The notes: generated from the letters alone by a model not told the origin. A DNA stretch of 42,608 nucleotides from Chara braunii (GCA_003427395.1 BFEA01000077.1:2863767-2906374); one strand, 5' to 3'. Counted from the first letter of the stretch, positions 1 through 11,700 are shown. A program made the numbers and translations.

Positions 1-386
1 TTTTTTTTTTTTTTTTTTTTTTTTTGCGACATCCTTCTTCTTAATCCTTATCGTGATCGCAAATTTTCATCCTCGTTCTCTTCATCCTTATCCTTCTTTT
101 CGCCTTCGGCAGCAACGACAGCATTGCTGCTCATTGCCTCAAAAAACGGGGCAGCGCAACGGTAGAATGCCATCCCAGCCAGTGATACACCGCCTTGTCA
201 ATTGACAAGCAGTTCATTAACCCTTCCATTGCTCTCGATGATTAATCGAAATTTATTGCCTGCCTCATTGATTACTCCGAGCAATTTATTTATTTATTTA
301 TTTATTTATTTTCATTCCCTCGTTCAACCGTTACTTCATTCCTTCCGTCACTTTGATGACAAACCGGAGAAGCATGATCGGCAGCA

Positions 387-473
<87 letters not shown>

Positions 474-578
474 ATATAAGAGACAGGGGATAGGGATGGC
501 GATGGCGATAAATTGCGCCAGGCGATTGCTGTAGAGATGGCGATTGGCAATTGCAATGGGACTGGCAAGGACGATGAC
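1..578. repeat. Terminal direct repeat, copy 1 of 2 (578 bp)
   Basis: This block starts with 25 T and includes a TTTA tract and a 70-bp CT tract. It recurs at 2647-3224 with the same spacing throughout, including the same microsatellite lengths. The first 3224 bases therefore form a contig whose two ends overlap. Identical microsatellite lengths argue for one locus represented twice by the assembler, or for a very recent tandem duplication with a 2646-bp unit. No gene is apparent; the frames that are open here are microsatellite translations. Confidence 0.95.
391..474. repeat. (CT)n then (TATC)n microsatellite
   Basis: About 35 CT units (391-460) run into three TATC units. The same tract is repeated at 3037-3120 as part of the duplicated block. 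It is directly followed by TATAAGAGACAG. Confidence 0.97.
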
Positions 579-651
579 GATGGCAATGGCACCGGCTATG
601 ATGATAATGGCAATGGCAACGTCGATGGTAATGGCGCCAGCTAATTGCCAT

Positions 652-703
652 GATAATGGCAATGGCAATGGCAATGGCAATGGCAATGGGAATGGCAATG
701 GCG
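652..703. repeat. (GGCAAT)n hexanucleotide repeat
   Basis: About eight near-perfect GGCAAT units form the core of a wider stretch (490-715) of diverged GGCAAT/GGCGAT words. Translation gives Met/Ala/Asn-Gly repeats, which reflect the repeat and not a gene. Confidence 0.9.
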
Positions 704-715
704 ATCGCGATGGAA

Positions 716-1932
716 TTCATTTCGACATTATTAAACATAATAATACTGTAAAATAAAACGAATCGCGAATGGCGCGATAGCGCGCATCCTGCTGACAAGG
801 CACATTACAGGCGCCGATAGCGCGCATCATGATGCGCTCGCACAATTCCCGCTCTCCATGCCCCACCTGTTGCTGCTGCTCGTTCGCTCTTCTGCCGACG
901 AAAAGCCCCAACCCCTTCACCACAACCACACTAAGACAGCTTTTCACTGTCTGTACGAGTCATCGCGCTCGCGTGCCTATCGTGAGGAGGGAGACTTAGT
1001 ATGGTGACACAAATCTACCTCCCTCCGTTGATTACACCTTCGACAAGAAATTGATCCGCCAAGTTCATACAAGTTTCCTCTTCATTTCCGTCTTCCTCTG
1101 TCTTCTCCTGTCTAATTTCAAAAATTCAATTTAAAAAAAAAAATCAATATAAAAAAAATCAATTTCTGAAAGTTCAATTTCAAGATTCAAAGCTCAACAC
1201 CACCCGTAGGAAAATTGAATCGGTCGTCGGTAGGTTGATCGGGGTACCGGTCGGTAGTTGATACGCGCATTCGGTCCGTCGGTCGGTCGGTCGGTCGGTC
1301 GGTCGTTGATAGGTGCGCATTCATTCGCAGGTTCGGTGGATTGATGCATTTGCAGGATTCTAGATTGATTGGTTGTCTTCAAATTATAGCAAGTCTTGAT
1401 TGGTTGATTGATCAATCAACCTCGACTTAGCCTTTGATTGATTGATTGATTAGTATGTTTCTGTGTGAGATGTCACTCGCAAAAACGAAAAGCGGGAGCA
1501 CTGGGAAGACGTAGGGGGAATCACTGATTGCTTCACTCAAGATCAGTGTTCGAGACCACAACAGTGATACATGCAATAAACACATCCAACTGGTAGAGCA
1601 CAGAATTCACAACTTCACTCACACAGCGTGATGATGAGATGAATCAATACGGGTTGTGCAGGCGGATTCAGAGCAATTCATGACAACGAAACTGAATGAA
1701 CCGCGTGCGCGGCAATTTACAGTATGATGACAGGCAACAAGTTAATCAGAAAGATGATGACAAACCGAGCACAGAAAATCCTCCCATCATCTTTTCCTAT
1801 CTTTCTTCGCTTCGCGATCAGATTGCAAGCGTCGCGTGCTCATCAGATTGAAATGACAAAACGCAGCGAGAGAGGAAAATGACGAGAGGAAAGAGAAAGA
1901 GAGCGAGAAAGAAAAAGACAGCGGGAGACAAA
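716..1932. other. Gene-less interval with a (GGTC)n tract
   Basis: No credible coding frame was found. The interval holds a palindrome-rich patch with repeated GCGATAGCGCGCATC near 770-830, a (GGTC)n tract at 1271-1304, and GATT/TGAT-rich DNA at 1350-1460. The rest is unremarkable mixed-composition sequence. Confidence 0.7.
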
Positions 1933-2646
<714 letters not shown>

Positions 2647-3032
2647 TTTTTTTTTTTTTTTTTTTTTTTTTGCGACATCCTTCTTCTTAATCCTTATCGT
2701 GATCGCAAATTTTCATCCTCGTTCTCTTCATCCTTATCCTTCTTTTCGCCTTCGGCAGCAACGACAGCATTGCTGCTCATTGCCTCAAAAAACGGGGCAG
2801 CGCAACGGTAGAATGCCATCCCAGCCAGTGATACACCGCCTTGTCAATTGACAAGCAGTTCATTAACCCTTCCATTGCTCTCGATGATTAATCGAAATTT
2901 ATTGCCTGCCTCATTGATTACTCCGAGCAATTTATTTATTTATTTATTTATTTATTTTCATTCCCTCGTTCAACCGTTACTTCATTCCTTCCGTCACTTT
3001 GATGACAAACCGGAGAAGCATGATCGGCAGCA

Positions 3033-3119
<87 letters not shown>

Positions 3120-3224
3120 ATATAAGAGACAGGGGATAGGGATGGCGATGGCGATAAATTGCGCCAGGCGATTGCTGTAGAGATGGCGATTGGCAATTGC
3201 AATGGGACTGGCAAGGACGATGAC
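2647..3224. repeat. Terminal direct repeat, copy 2 of 2 (578 bp)
   Basis: Second copy of the block at 1-578, at a constant offset of 2646. It ends exactly one base before a single N (3225), after which the sequence is unrelated. That is the geometry of a contig whose end overlaps its own start. I compared the two copies by eye and saw no difference. Confidence 0.95.
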
Positions 3225-3225
3225 N
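3225..3225. other. Single-N contig junction
   Basis: One unknown base separates the end of the duplicated block from unrelated downstream sequence. A lone N at exactly the end of a 578-bp repeat is most simply a scaffold join of unknown size, so sequence on the two sides should not be read as contiguous. Confidence 0.9.
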
Positions 3226-3253
3226 AATTGACACTACTTGACGTGCCACCAAT

Positions 3254-3352
3254 GGCGATGATGATGATGATGAGGATGGTGAGGATGATGAAGATGAAGT
3301 AGACGATGAAGATAAAGATGAAGATGAAGATGAAGATGAAGATGAAGAGAGG
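3254..3352. repeat. (GATGAA)n / GAT-rich minisatellite
   Basis: Runs of GATGAT pass into six or more GATGAA units. Plus-strand frames give acidic Asp/Glu runs. I treat it as a simple repeat because neither side has a supported reading frame. Confidence 0.85.
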
Positions 3353-3734
3353 ATAAAAACTCGAACGAGGAGGAGGGTGGGGTGGAATGGAGTACGATCG
3401 GCCGGGAAGCGAGAGAAGCAGCACGGAAGAGGAGAGGAGAAAGAGGGCCCACCTGAGCTGCAGCAATTGCAATCACGAGGCTGCTGAAACCGAATGTCAA
3501 ATGTGGTTGAAGGCGAACAGAAAGAAAGAGAACGATAACTCAAGTGAGCAGCTGAAGCGACAGAAGAGCGAGAGGGCGGAAGAGGGGCATAATAGGGGGA
3601 GTGATGGCACCACGCGGCTGAAAGACGCTAAGGAGAGGGACATCTGCGGGTGAAGATAGGGGGAAAAGATGACCCGGGGGTGCCAGACTTCCCGCGTCGC
3701 CAACGAGTCATCAGCAGTAGGCACCGACTTTGCT

Positions 3735-3818
3735 GCCACGTGGCGATGGACTAAGCCCTCTCGTCGTTGCTGCCACGTGGCGATCGACTAAGCACTCTCG
3801 TCGTTGCAGCCACGTGGC
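3735..3818 (+). promoter_or_regulatory. Three tandem G-box palindromes, 37-bp period
   Basis: The 10-bp palindrome GCCACGTGGC occurs at 3735-3744, 3772-3781 and 3809-3818, exactly 37 bp apart. Each sits inside a conserved unit (TTGCTGCCACGTGGCGAT followed by a CTAAGC-like word and CTCTCGTCG). CACGTG is the plant G-box/ABRE core bound by bZIP and bHLH factors. Three copies in phase could be a strong cis-element or simply a short minisatellite. I cannot identify an adjacent transcription unit, so a regulatory role is inferred. Confidence 0.45.
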
Positions 3819-3918
3819 GATCAACCGAGCCCTCAGGTACTCTGCTGACACCTCCCCCCCCCCACCCGGCCCGCGCCCCTAGCCAAACTGAATGCTGCGT
3901 TAGTTCCGTCACTGCTAA

Positions 3919-3935
3919 CCAATCAATCAACCAAT

Positions 3936-3966
<31 letters not shown>

Positions 3967-4003
3967 CCAATCAATCAATCAACCAATCAATCGACCAATC
4001 AAT
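3919..4003. repeat. (CAAT)n / CAATCAAC repeat
   Basis: About 20 tetranucleotide units, alternating CAAT with CAAC in a regular pattern. No coding potential. Confidence 0.92.
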
Positions 4004-4059
4004 AAACCATGGACAGAAGCCGGGAACTTGGCAGACAAGCGGCCGCTCTTGCTCGCGCT

Positions 4060-4320
4060 TCATCCGGCGCCCTTCCTACGGATCCGCTTGCGCATCGCTA
4101 ACCACCCACACCCCTCCGCAAACGAGAGGTCGTGATTGGTAGGGGTGTTCACACCAGGATTATCGCGAACGTATTCGACCGCATTTGCAGGCCAAATCCA
4201 TACGGTGGCGCCAATCTTGCTGTGCGGTTCGGTCTGAGCTTCCCGATCGTGAACCAACAGATTAACACCAAATCCGCTCAAATGTCGTGGTCGTGCGCCG
4301 TCCCTGGGGTGGTGTCCTGA
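4060..4320 (-). CDS. Possible exon, unknown protein
   Basis: On the minus strand an open frame runs from just after an in-frame stop near 4325 down to 4060. Its central part (about 4140-4260) reads like real protein, with the segments HDREAQTEPHSKIGATVW and AVEYVRDNPG. The second vaguely recalls the region before the SAM-binding motif of class I lysine methyltransferases (G-x-TVW followed by a hydrophobic helix), but no SAM-binding motif follows here. Upstream at 4372-4438 there is a fine acceptor (pyrimidines, CTACAG) and a GTGAGT donor, but splicing these together does not keep the good frame. Treat it as a hypothesis: it could be a broken exon or a chance frame. Confidence 0.22.
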   Translation of the reverse strand, partial: SGHHPRDGARPRHLSGFGVNLLVHDREAQTEPHSKIGATVWIWPANAVEYVRDNPGVNTPTNHDLSFAEGCGWLAMRKRIRRKGAG

Positions 4321-4569
4321 TTACCCAGGGGGCAATGGTCAGGCACAGGCACTCACTACTGTAGGTTGGCTCAGGAAATGCCCTTTCGTTGGCCGCCTTG
4401 CAATCACCGAAAACCTGAACCTGTAGGAGGGCGGGTGGGCGTGGGAGTGGAACGGAGAGAGAAGGGCCACGAGGGATTTGAGCAGAGTTGACACATCTGC
4501 TGATGACGTCTACGGCTGGAATCCCAGCTGTACGCTGACGATCTATAACCTGGCACGTCGCCAAGTCGC

Positions 4570-5344
4570 TAAACGTTTAAGCTAAGCCCGCCTAACCGCT
4601 TTCGCCACCCTCCACACGACGCAAAGGGGGGGAAGGAGAACACAGCAGCGAGGGTAGAAAGGAGAAAGACGAAAAGAAAAAGGGGGAAAAAAAAAAAAAA
4701 AAACGGATTCTCGGAAAGCAGAGGAGGTGTGAGCGTGGGGAAGGGAGAGGAGGGCGCGGAGCGTGGCGGGCGGGGAACGGGCGGAAGGGGCCGGCGGATG
4801 GGTCGGGGACGCCACGCCACAACAGAAGCACTGGGGGGTACGGGGACCGGTTTGCTCTCTCCGTTGGACAGCACCAATCAACTTGAGTCAGTGGTTGAGA
4901 AAACTCGAGAGAATACTCGGCATAGAAAGCAGAAGTTGGATTGAACATGTTTTGAAAATTTGCGAGATACCCCTCAAAGTTTAGATATGTGCCAAAATGC
5001 CCCTAAGAGATGTTGGCAGAGCGGAATGCCGTTTTTGGCCTGACTTCTTTGCCGCTGTCAGGCCGGGGTGCAAATGTGCAATCTACACCTCTCCGTTTGG
5101 GCTTGAGCCTGCACCCTGTTTTACCCGTTTTGCCCTACCTACGCAGGGGCCAACTTTGTAGAATACCCTCGGCGAGCTAATCTGGGACTCTGAATTCAAA
5201 CTTTCACGCTGGGTTCGCAAGCTCCATCCTTGTAAGTTCCTCCCTCCTCCCTCGCCATTCCTCCAAGGTCTCCTCCCTGTCTGAGTATGTGTGCATGTGC
5301 ATGCGTTTGTGCATGTGCATGCGTGTGAGTGTGTGCGTGTCTCC
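4570..5344. other. Purine-rich then mixed interval, no gene
   Basis: 4620-4800 is a G/A-rich stretch with an 18-A run (4687-4703). 4940-5280 is mixed sequence with no supported frame. Nothing was recognised. Confidence 0.6.
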
Positions 5345-5376
5345 GTGTGTGTGTGTGTGTGTTGTGTGTGTGTGTG

Positions 5377-5421
<45 letters not shown>

Positions 5422-5422
5422 G
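5345..5422. repeat. (GT)n then (GA)n compound microsatellite
   Basis: About 62 bp of GT, broken twice by TTG, then seven GA units. The GA part is the left edge of the first unit of the fold-back array that follows. Confidence 0.95.
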
Positions 5423-5840
5423 TTTTTAAAAGCATTTGGTAGCGTCGTGCTGTGTTATTGATAAGGGCCTCGCCACACCACTATCGAAATGAAAAACGTT
5501 CAAGTGCATGTTCCCACCGAAAGTAGAAAGATGCGGTCTTTCCTATGAATAGCAACAGATGCATCTCGCCACTTTTTGTGGAAGATGCACTCATGCTTTT
5601 TCTATTTTGACAGTGGTGTGCCAAGGCCCTAAGTTGCGCACTCACGTGGGAAATCAGAACGAATCTTCTATCAGAACATGGAAAGATACATGGCCATATT
5701 TATTATTTTTTACATACAAAAGATATGGCCGTGTATCTTCCCATGTTCTACCGAACGATTCATTCTCATTTCACTTGAGTTATACCGCATGCAAAATGAG
5801 AATAAATCTTCCACTAGAAATGTGGATGGGGGGGGGGCTG

Positions 5841-5889
<49 letters not shown>

Positions 5890-6188
5890 TTTCAAAAGCT
5901 TTTGGTGGCATCATGCTATTTGTTAATAAGGGTCTCGCCACACAACTGTCAAAACGAAAAACGCTCAAATGCAAATTCCCACAGAAAGTGGAAAGACGAA
6001 TCCATTCCTAAGAATAGCAACAGATTTGGGGAAGATGCACTCGTATTTTTTTAATTTCGATAGTGGTGTGGCGAGACCCTAAGTTGTGCACTCACGTGGG
6101 AAATGAGAATGAATCTCCCGTCAGAACGTGGGAAGATACACCACCATATTTATTGCCCTTTTACATAGAAAAGATATGGCCGTGTACC
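5411..6188. repeat. GA-bearing fold-back repeat array, part 1
   Basis: Two tandem units of about 466 bp begin with a GA tract and GGTTTT(T/C)AAAAGC (near 5421 and 5887). They continue through matching words GCCTCGCCACACC / GTCTCGCCACACA and end in a fold-back. The fold-back arms carry CACGTGGGAAAT, GAATCTTC and a GATACA-CCATATTT core, answered in reverse complement by ATATGGCCGTGTATCTTCCC and GATTCATTCTCATTT (5643-5775). The second unit is interrupted at 6188 by the LINE and resumes at 9262. The GA tract at 5843-5887 lies inside the unit, so array growth also copies the microsatellite. Confidence 0.85.
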
Positions 6189-7149
6189 TTTTTTTTTTTT
6201 TTTTTTTTTAAGTGGTGCTGATAAGAGCAAACACCACTAGCATCTGGGGAGAGGCTCCATCTATTGGTGGGGAGCATCACCTGCTGGAAAACAGGTCCCT
6301 CATCCCATATACAGACTGAATTTGGAGTACAACAGAAAAACAATTGTGGGAGATTCCCGCCAGCATTGATTACCCTGGAATCCAGGGGATTGACTGAGCA
6401 GGATATAGGAAAGAGGGGGGAACCTCTTGGCCCTGAAACCAGTGCTAGATACCAACTGCTACACACTAGTTCCACCCTTCCCCTATCGGCCCCAGTCCCA
6501 ACTGTCAATTCCTTATGATGTCTAACGATGTAATTAGCTGACTCCCCCTTTTTTTAGATACACCTTTATTGATGCCAAGACCCACCCTACCCTATCTGAG
6601 TCTTCCTTTGTCCCATGCCCGCTGTCTGTTTCACTGTTCCCCTTTTCCTCTCTAGCTCCCGTACCACCTCAATTCCACCAGGCTGTTGGACGGAGAGGAG
6701 AAGGTGTCAGGGAAGTCATCCGCCGGTCTCATTGGGGTTGTCGGGTCCGCCTTGGTCCACTCATGGAAACTTAGCCGATAGTATTTGCTCGGCCCGTTCT
6801 CCTCTCGATCCCTCCCTTGAACACTGTTCTTTGTATTCCTTTTCACCTTCCCTATCTTTCCCCCCTTCTTCCCCCCAAGCCATCTTACATAAAAGTCCTG
6901 CAATTTTTTGTCTATTTCCTGTTGTGTATGTGTATGACGAATTTGGACTTTGACATCTTTCCGGTGTGTTGTTATCTCTATTTGGATTTGTTGTTGTATG
7001 CTTTTTGTGAATTCGGGGCCTTCCAATCTCACCCCTTCCATCTCATATGTGCAACGGCGTCTCCAAAGTGCCTATAGCATCGCCCTACGTCCCAGTTTAA
7101 AGATGTTATGGGTGAAGTCATCCACCTGTTCTGCAGGTCATGTTTCTAG

Positions 7150-8640
7150 TAGCAGTGCTCTCCAATCCCATGGCCAGGGTGTCGTCACTTCAAGCTGGTC
7201 CCAGACCCTGTCCCACTTGCGCCAGAGCCAGATTGCTCCTGGACATTGCAGGAAAATATGTTCTATTGTTTCTGACATTTTTCATGGATGGGAAGGAATT
7301 GGAGCATAGTTTGCACCAGGGTAGAGCCCGCCCACTTTGTTCCAAGAATGTCTTCTCTATTAGTCAATCATTCGTTGGTAGGCAGTGGTGCTCTACCTGC
7401 CATTGAAGGGAGGTCAGTTTTGCAGGTTTCGCCTTAACTAGTTGAAACCATTTGACCTTCCAGAGGGATTCCTTGCTTATGTTTAGATGCTTCATTTATC
7501 TAGCCTCTACCCGGTCACGTAGATTAGTTGTGGGACGAAACAATCTGTATGTTGATTTGATTGTTATACTATGTAATTTTATATTGCATGTCTTGCCCCT
7601 TCCAGAGGGAGATGTGACAGATGTCCATGTCCATTCCACTGGGGCAAGCGACAGTTGAGCGATCGAGGTGTTTGTGAGGAAGGCAACCCATTTATTCTCG
7701 TTCTCCAGCACTCTGATTCGTGACAATTCCTCGTTTTGGTAAAACTGTGATTCTTCTGGCACGGGTGTATGTAGGGTGTTGTCGTTGCCCAATTTAAATA
7801 CATCGACAACCACCGGCCCTTTGGGGCTGCAACATACTACATTGCCTACCTCTCCCAGACTGCCCAGGATTTGCAACCAGTCGGATTCCTGCAAAGTGGA
7901 TCCCTTTCTGAGTATTTCCACCAGCTCAAGGGGATCTGTTCTATTATGTTCTCGAGTGCAACTTCCAATCTATGACTATATCTCAGTTTTTGTTTGAGCA
8001 GGTCCCGGTCAATCCAGTTCGTCGTGGTTGTGTCCCAGATATCTCTTATTCTGAGTACACCACTCTTCACCCATACATGCCAAAGGAAGTCCGTATAGTG
8101 GAGGATCTACCCCTTGGTGTCAACGATTTTTCTGTTTTCGAAAAGGGGTTGTCGTAATACTTTGTTCCATCTCTCCGGGTGAGTTTTGTCAAGCAGGGGG
8201 AGTTTCCTCCATGTCCTAAAAAAGGATGGTCAAAAGTGATCATTTCGCAGATCCTCTCTCGCTTGTTTCCTTGGGGAGCTCGGGTTCTATTGTCAGAGGT
8301 GTCAGTTCAGGTTCCGCTGTCAGATGTCCTCTCGGTATCGACCAACCTCTGTTTTCTAGCCCTGTTAGAGGGTTGATATTTGATGTTGATTCGGGGGCTA
8401 ATCTTGACATTTGTTTTAGGGCTAGCCCCTTCCATGGGATATTAGGGCAAAACAAAAGTCGTTTGAGTCATTGTATCGCCGAAGCTTTGGTTTGTATTGC
8501 GGGGTCAATTATCCCCAGTCCACCTTTGGCTTTTGGCTGGATTATTGATTGTCATGCAACCCTACTAATCACCTTGTGTTTTTCATGGACCCCCCGCCAT
8601 AGGATGCGGCTATATGTCGTCACAGTGGACGGAGGACTGT
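7150..8640 (-). pseudogene. LINE ORF2 C-terminal region remnant
   Basis: Downstream of the RT, minus-strand pieces in shifting frames give IIQPKAKGGLGIIDP (8490-8545), then a long hydrophilic region (7496-8070), then LQWQVEHHCLPTND and KTFLEQSG (about 7310-7408) and WCKLCSNSF. This matches the usual LINE layout of an RT thumb segment followed by a zinc-binding RT-associated region. The frame holding LPTND ends in a stop at once. Several frame changes show long decay. Confidence 0.8.
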
Positions 8641-9259
8641 CTTTCTAGTGTCCAGATGGTCGATCTGTTCCACAAGGAGGCAAGCACCATGTTGTTTATC
8701 ACCAAAGAACACCCCATTAGTGAAGTGTGTTTGTCAATCCATTGTATCAATTTTTCAGCAGTGATTTGAATAACCATTCATTGTTCAGTGGTGGTCTACC
8801 ATTGCTGTTAGTGAAATCCCAAGGAGCCGGACAGGGGTATCGTTGGGTACTCAATTGACCCTCGGCTGCTCCGGAGGCTTGACTCCTTGATGGTGGATCC
8901 ACCATCCTAGGGTTTTGTTCCCCCATTTGACTCTCATGTCTCACGTCTAAGAGGGAGCTAAACTTGTCCATCATGTGTTGTACCTCGGCTGTCGATGCGT
9001 GTGACGCGTCCACCATCATGGTCAGGTCGTCAGCGAACAATGAGCATACCGGTATTATTTCCTACGGGATTGAAGAGACTTGCATTCTCTTGATGTCTTT
9101 ATGCGCTCACAAATTCGCCGCCAGGGCTTCCATCACCATCACAAACAAAAACGGTGTTATCGGGTCCCCTTGTCTGACGGACCTCTAAAGAGAGATGGGT
9201 GGTGCAAGGTTAGCATTGACCATGACTCTGGTTGTAGAGTTTTGTGCAGTATTTCCACC
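8641..9259 (-). pseudogene. Reverse transcriptase remnant of the LINE
   Basis: This is the RT core. The frame containing RSVRQGDP, FVMVMEALAANL, then FADDLTMMVDAS is conserved, but it has a stop after AANL and another about 16 codons on, plus a stop just before RSVRQGDP. The aspartate pair of FADD, which binds catalytic metal ions in active enzymes, is retained. After VDAS the frame shifts near 8945 and resumes in another frame as MRVKWGNKTLGW and then PVRLLGI. The protein upstream of the RVMVN-like segment is absent because of 5' truncation. No endonuclease domain lies in the window. Confidence 0.88.
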
Positions 9260-9261
9260 CA

Positions 9262-9728
9262 ATATGGCGGTGTATCTTCCCACGTTCTAGAAAAAGATTC
9301 ATTCTCATTTCCCATGTTGTCCACCTATCCCCGATCCCAATAGTTGGACGACAAATAAAATAAGAATAAATCTTTCACTATACCATGGGAAGATATACCG
9401 TCATTTTTTGGGAGAGAGAGAGAGAGAGAGAGATAGAGAGGCAGTTCTTTAAGTTTTTAGCAGCTTCACCCTGCGCAACTGAGTTGTTGATAAATTGAAC
9501 ATTCACGTGGGAAGTGAGAATGAATCTTCCGCTAGAATGTACACCACCATATTTTTGCACAAAAAAAATATGGCGGTGTACCGTCCCATGTTCTACCAGA
9601 AGATTCATTCTCATCTCACAAGGCGTTCACTTATCCCCATAGGTGGATGACATGTGAAATGATAACGAATCTTCCGCCATAACATGAGAAAATATATCAT
9701 TATATTTTTATTGTCAAAAGAGAGAGGG

Positions 9729-9821
<93 letters not shown>

Positions 9822-10230
9822 TAAGCTTTTGACAACATCATATCGTGTAGCGAGTTGTTGAAAAGTTGCACAGTCACGTGGGAAATGAGAACGAATCTTC
9901 CACTGGAATGTAGGAAGATACACCATCATTTTTCTTATCTTTTGCATACAAAAATGTGACCATGTATCTCCTCATGCTCTAGAAGAAAATTCAGTCTCAT
10001 CTCACATACCGTCCACCTATTTTGGATCCCGATAGGTTGGACAACATGCAAAATGAGAATGAAACTTCGGCTAAAACATGGGAAAATACACCTCCACATT
10101 TTTGGAGAGAGAGAGAAAGAGAGAGAGATGAGCAGCGATGAGCCTCACTCCGCTACACACCAGATGGACACAAGACAATAATTCTGGTGGTTGTATCTTC
10201 CAGAAGATCCATTCTCATTTTGCCCATTTA
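9262..10230. repeat. GA-bearing fold-back repeat array, part 2
   Basis: The array resumes after the LINE. 9262-9320 is the missing right arm of the interrupted unit. Further units follow, each led by a GA tract: 9411-9440, 9719-9816 and 10106-10128. Fold-back arms lie at 9504-9620 and 9875-10006, with a half copy near 10180-10222. Arms share CACGTGGGAA(A/G)TGAGAA, GAATCTTCC, ACCACCATATTTTT and their reverse complements. No unit has a coding frame. The structure is compatible with a non-autonomous fold-back (MITE-like) element that has been tandemly amplified. Confidence 0.85.
9719..9816. repeat. Long (GA)n microsatellite
   Basis: About 49 GA units with a few ATAG interruptions at the left. 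It occupies the same position in its fold-back unit as the GA tracts at 5843, 9411 and 10106. Confidence 0.97.
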
Positions 10231-11600
10231 GTTGTTTTTTTTTTTTTTTTTTTTTCCTCTCTCTCTCACACACACACACTCACAGGGAGGAGACCTTGAA
10301 GGAGTGGTAAGGGAGGAGGAGGTCGATCTCGGAGACGGAGGAATTGAATCGAACGGGCAGGCGGTGTATTGAAAAGACAATTGGTAAGGGTAAACTAAAA
10401 ATTAATTGAGCCCTTCAAATATTGGCAAGTACAGGGGTATTTTGGAAAGTTGGACCGATACCTAGTAGAGGTATATTGCAAAGATGGTCGGTCCAACTAC
10501 CATGAAGGGTAGTTTGCAAATATTTTTAATTGTCAGAAGGGTATGCCACTCTACCCACATCTTTCATTACCATTTGAGGTCATGGTTTCCACAATCTACT
10601 CGGAAAGATGTCAACTTTGAGGGGTATAATTTTTGTTTTTTTTAAGAAAACTTATTCTATATTTTGAACAAAGAACATTTGAGGTCATGGTTTCAGCAGT
10701 CTACTCGGAAACTCCAACAATGTTGGAAAAATTTCCTAGTTTCACTTACGAGGCTAAGCCCCTTAAGGAACCAGCCCCTTTGTGGAAATGCCAAACACAA
10801 CATAACTTTAACCACCAGTAGTTGACCCATACATCGGGTCTATCGAATCACAATGTCTGGTGGCACGAACCAAAAAAAAAAAAAAGATGTCACATTGGTG
10901 GTTCGACAAAGCTTGGCCTGCAGGGTTTTTCCAACAAAGGGGAAAAGTACCTCTAAAGTATTAGAGGTTAGCATGCCCTGTCCTCAAAGATCAGGAGGTC
11001 TTGTCATGGAGCAAATATGTTTGGAGTACCCCTAACACGGTAGCGGAGCAAGAGTTCTGAGGCATCAAAGTGGTACTCCTGCCAGACCCTAAAGTTCACA
11101 TTTGATACCCTCCTACCACAAAGATAAATCGAGAGCCCAGGTACATGCATTGCCTCTATGCAACCCATGAGTAACAAAATTGCAATTAAGATATATTGGA
11201 AAAAAAAAAAACCACCTTAGCACCTTTTAGGATTGTTTTATTTTTCACGGTTTTATTTTGTCATTATAAAAACATCACCACCATGCATGGGATTGCATAC
11301 GGAGGTGATACGAGAAACCCCATAAGCAGGATCCCTTATCGAAGACTCTTTTTCATGTGTGGGGAGAATCAATTGCTAAAAAACGGGTCTAGCATTTTTT
11401 TTTCACAACTTGGAATGAAAGTCTTATGTCCTAACCCCGAGGGCGCAGGGAAAGTAACCCTAAGAGAAAGAGAGAGTGGGAGCAGGTGGGGGGAAAAAGG
11501 AAAGGGATGCAAGACAACGAGGTGCGGCAATTTCAACGTGCAATTGTATCAAACCTCCCTCTGTCTCACACACACACTCACGTTTTTACTTTTCACACAC
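10231..11600. other. AT-rich interval, no gene
   Basis: Contains a poly-T (10231-10255) and a direct repeat: CATTTGAGGTCATGGTTTC with a following TCTACTCGGAAA occurs near 10571 and 10678. No supported frame; the short open frames have no recognisable motif. Confidence 0.55.
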
Positions 11601-11601
11601 A

Positions 11602-11621
11602 CGCACAGCGAGCGAGCGAGC

Positions 11622-11700
<79 letters not shown>

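Larger units (their letters stand above)
6189..9261 (-). mobile_element. LINE (non-LTR retrotransposon), 5'-truncated, decayed
   Basis: A minus-strand element of about 3.07 kb. Its poly(A) tail is the 21-T run at 6189-6209, and its 5' end is near 9261, inside the reverse transcriptase domain. The 15 bp flanking it are similar on both sides (6174-6188 and 9262-9276, 13 of 15 identical) and look like a target-site duplication. Reading from the 5' side, the RT motif RQGDPITPFLF is at 9143-9175, the catalytic FADD at 9026-9037, PVRLLGI at 8815-8835, GGLGIIDP near 8503-8526, and a C-terminal cysteine-containing segment with WCKLCSNSF at about 7280-7330. Stops and frameshifts interrupt the frame throughout, so it encodes no intact protein. 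The motif order and the GGLGI segment are typical of plant L1-like LINEs. Confidence 0.92.

Noticed and set aside
3751-3942. SAM-binding motif (VWLGARAG) downstream of the 4.1-kb frame
   Set aside because: The resemblance is short, lies over a C-run and CAAT repeat, and lacks flanking methyltransferase residues.
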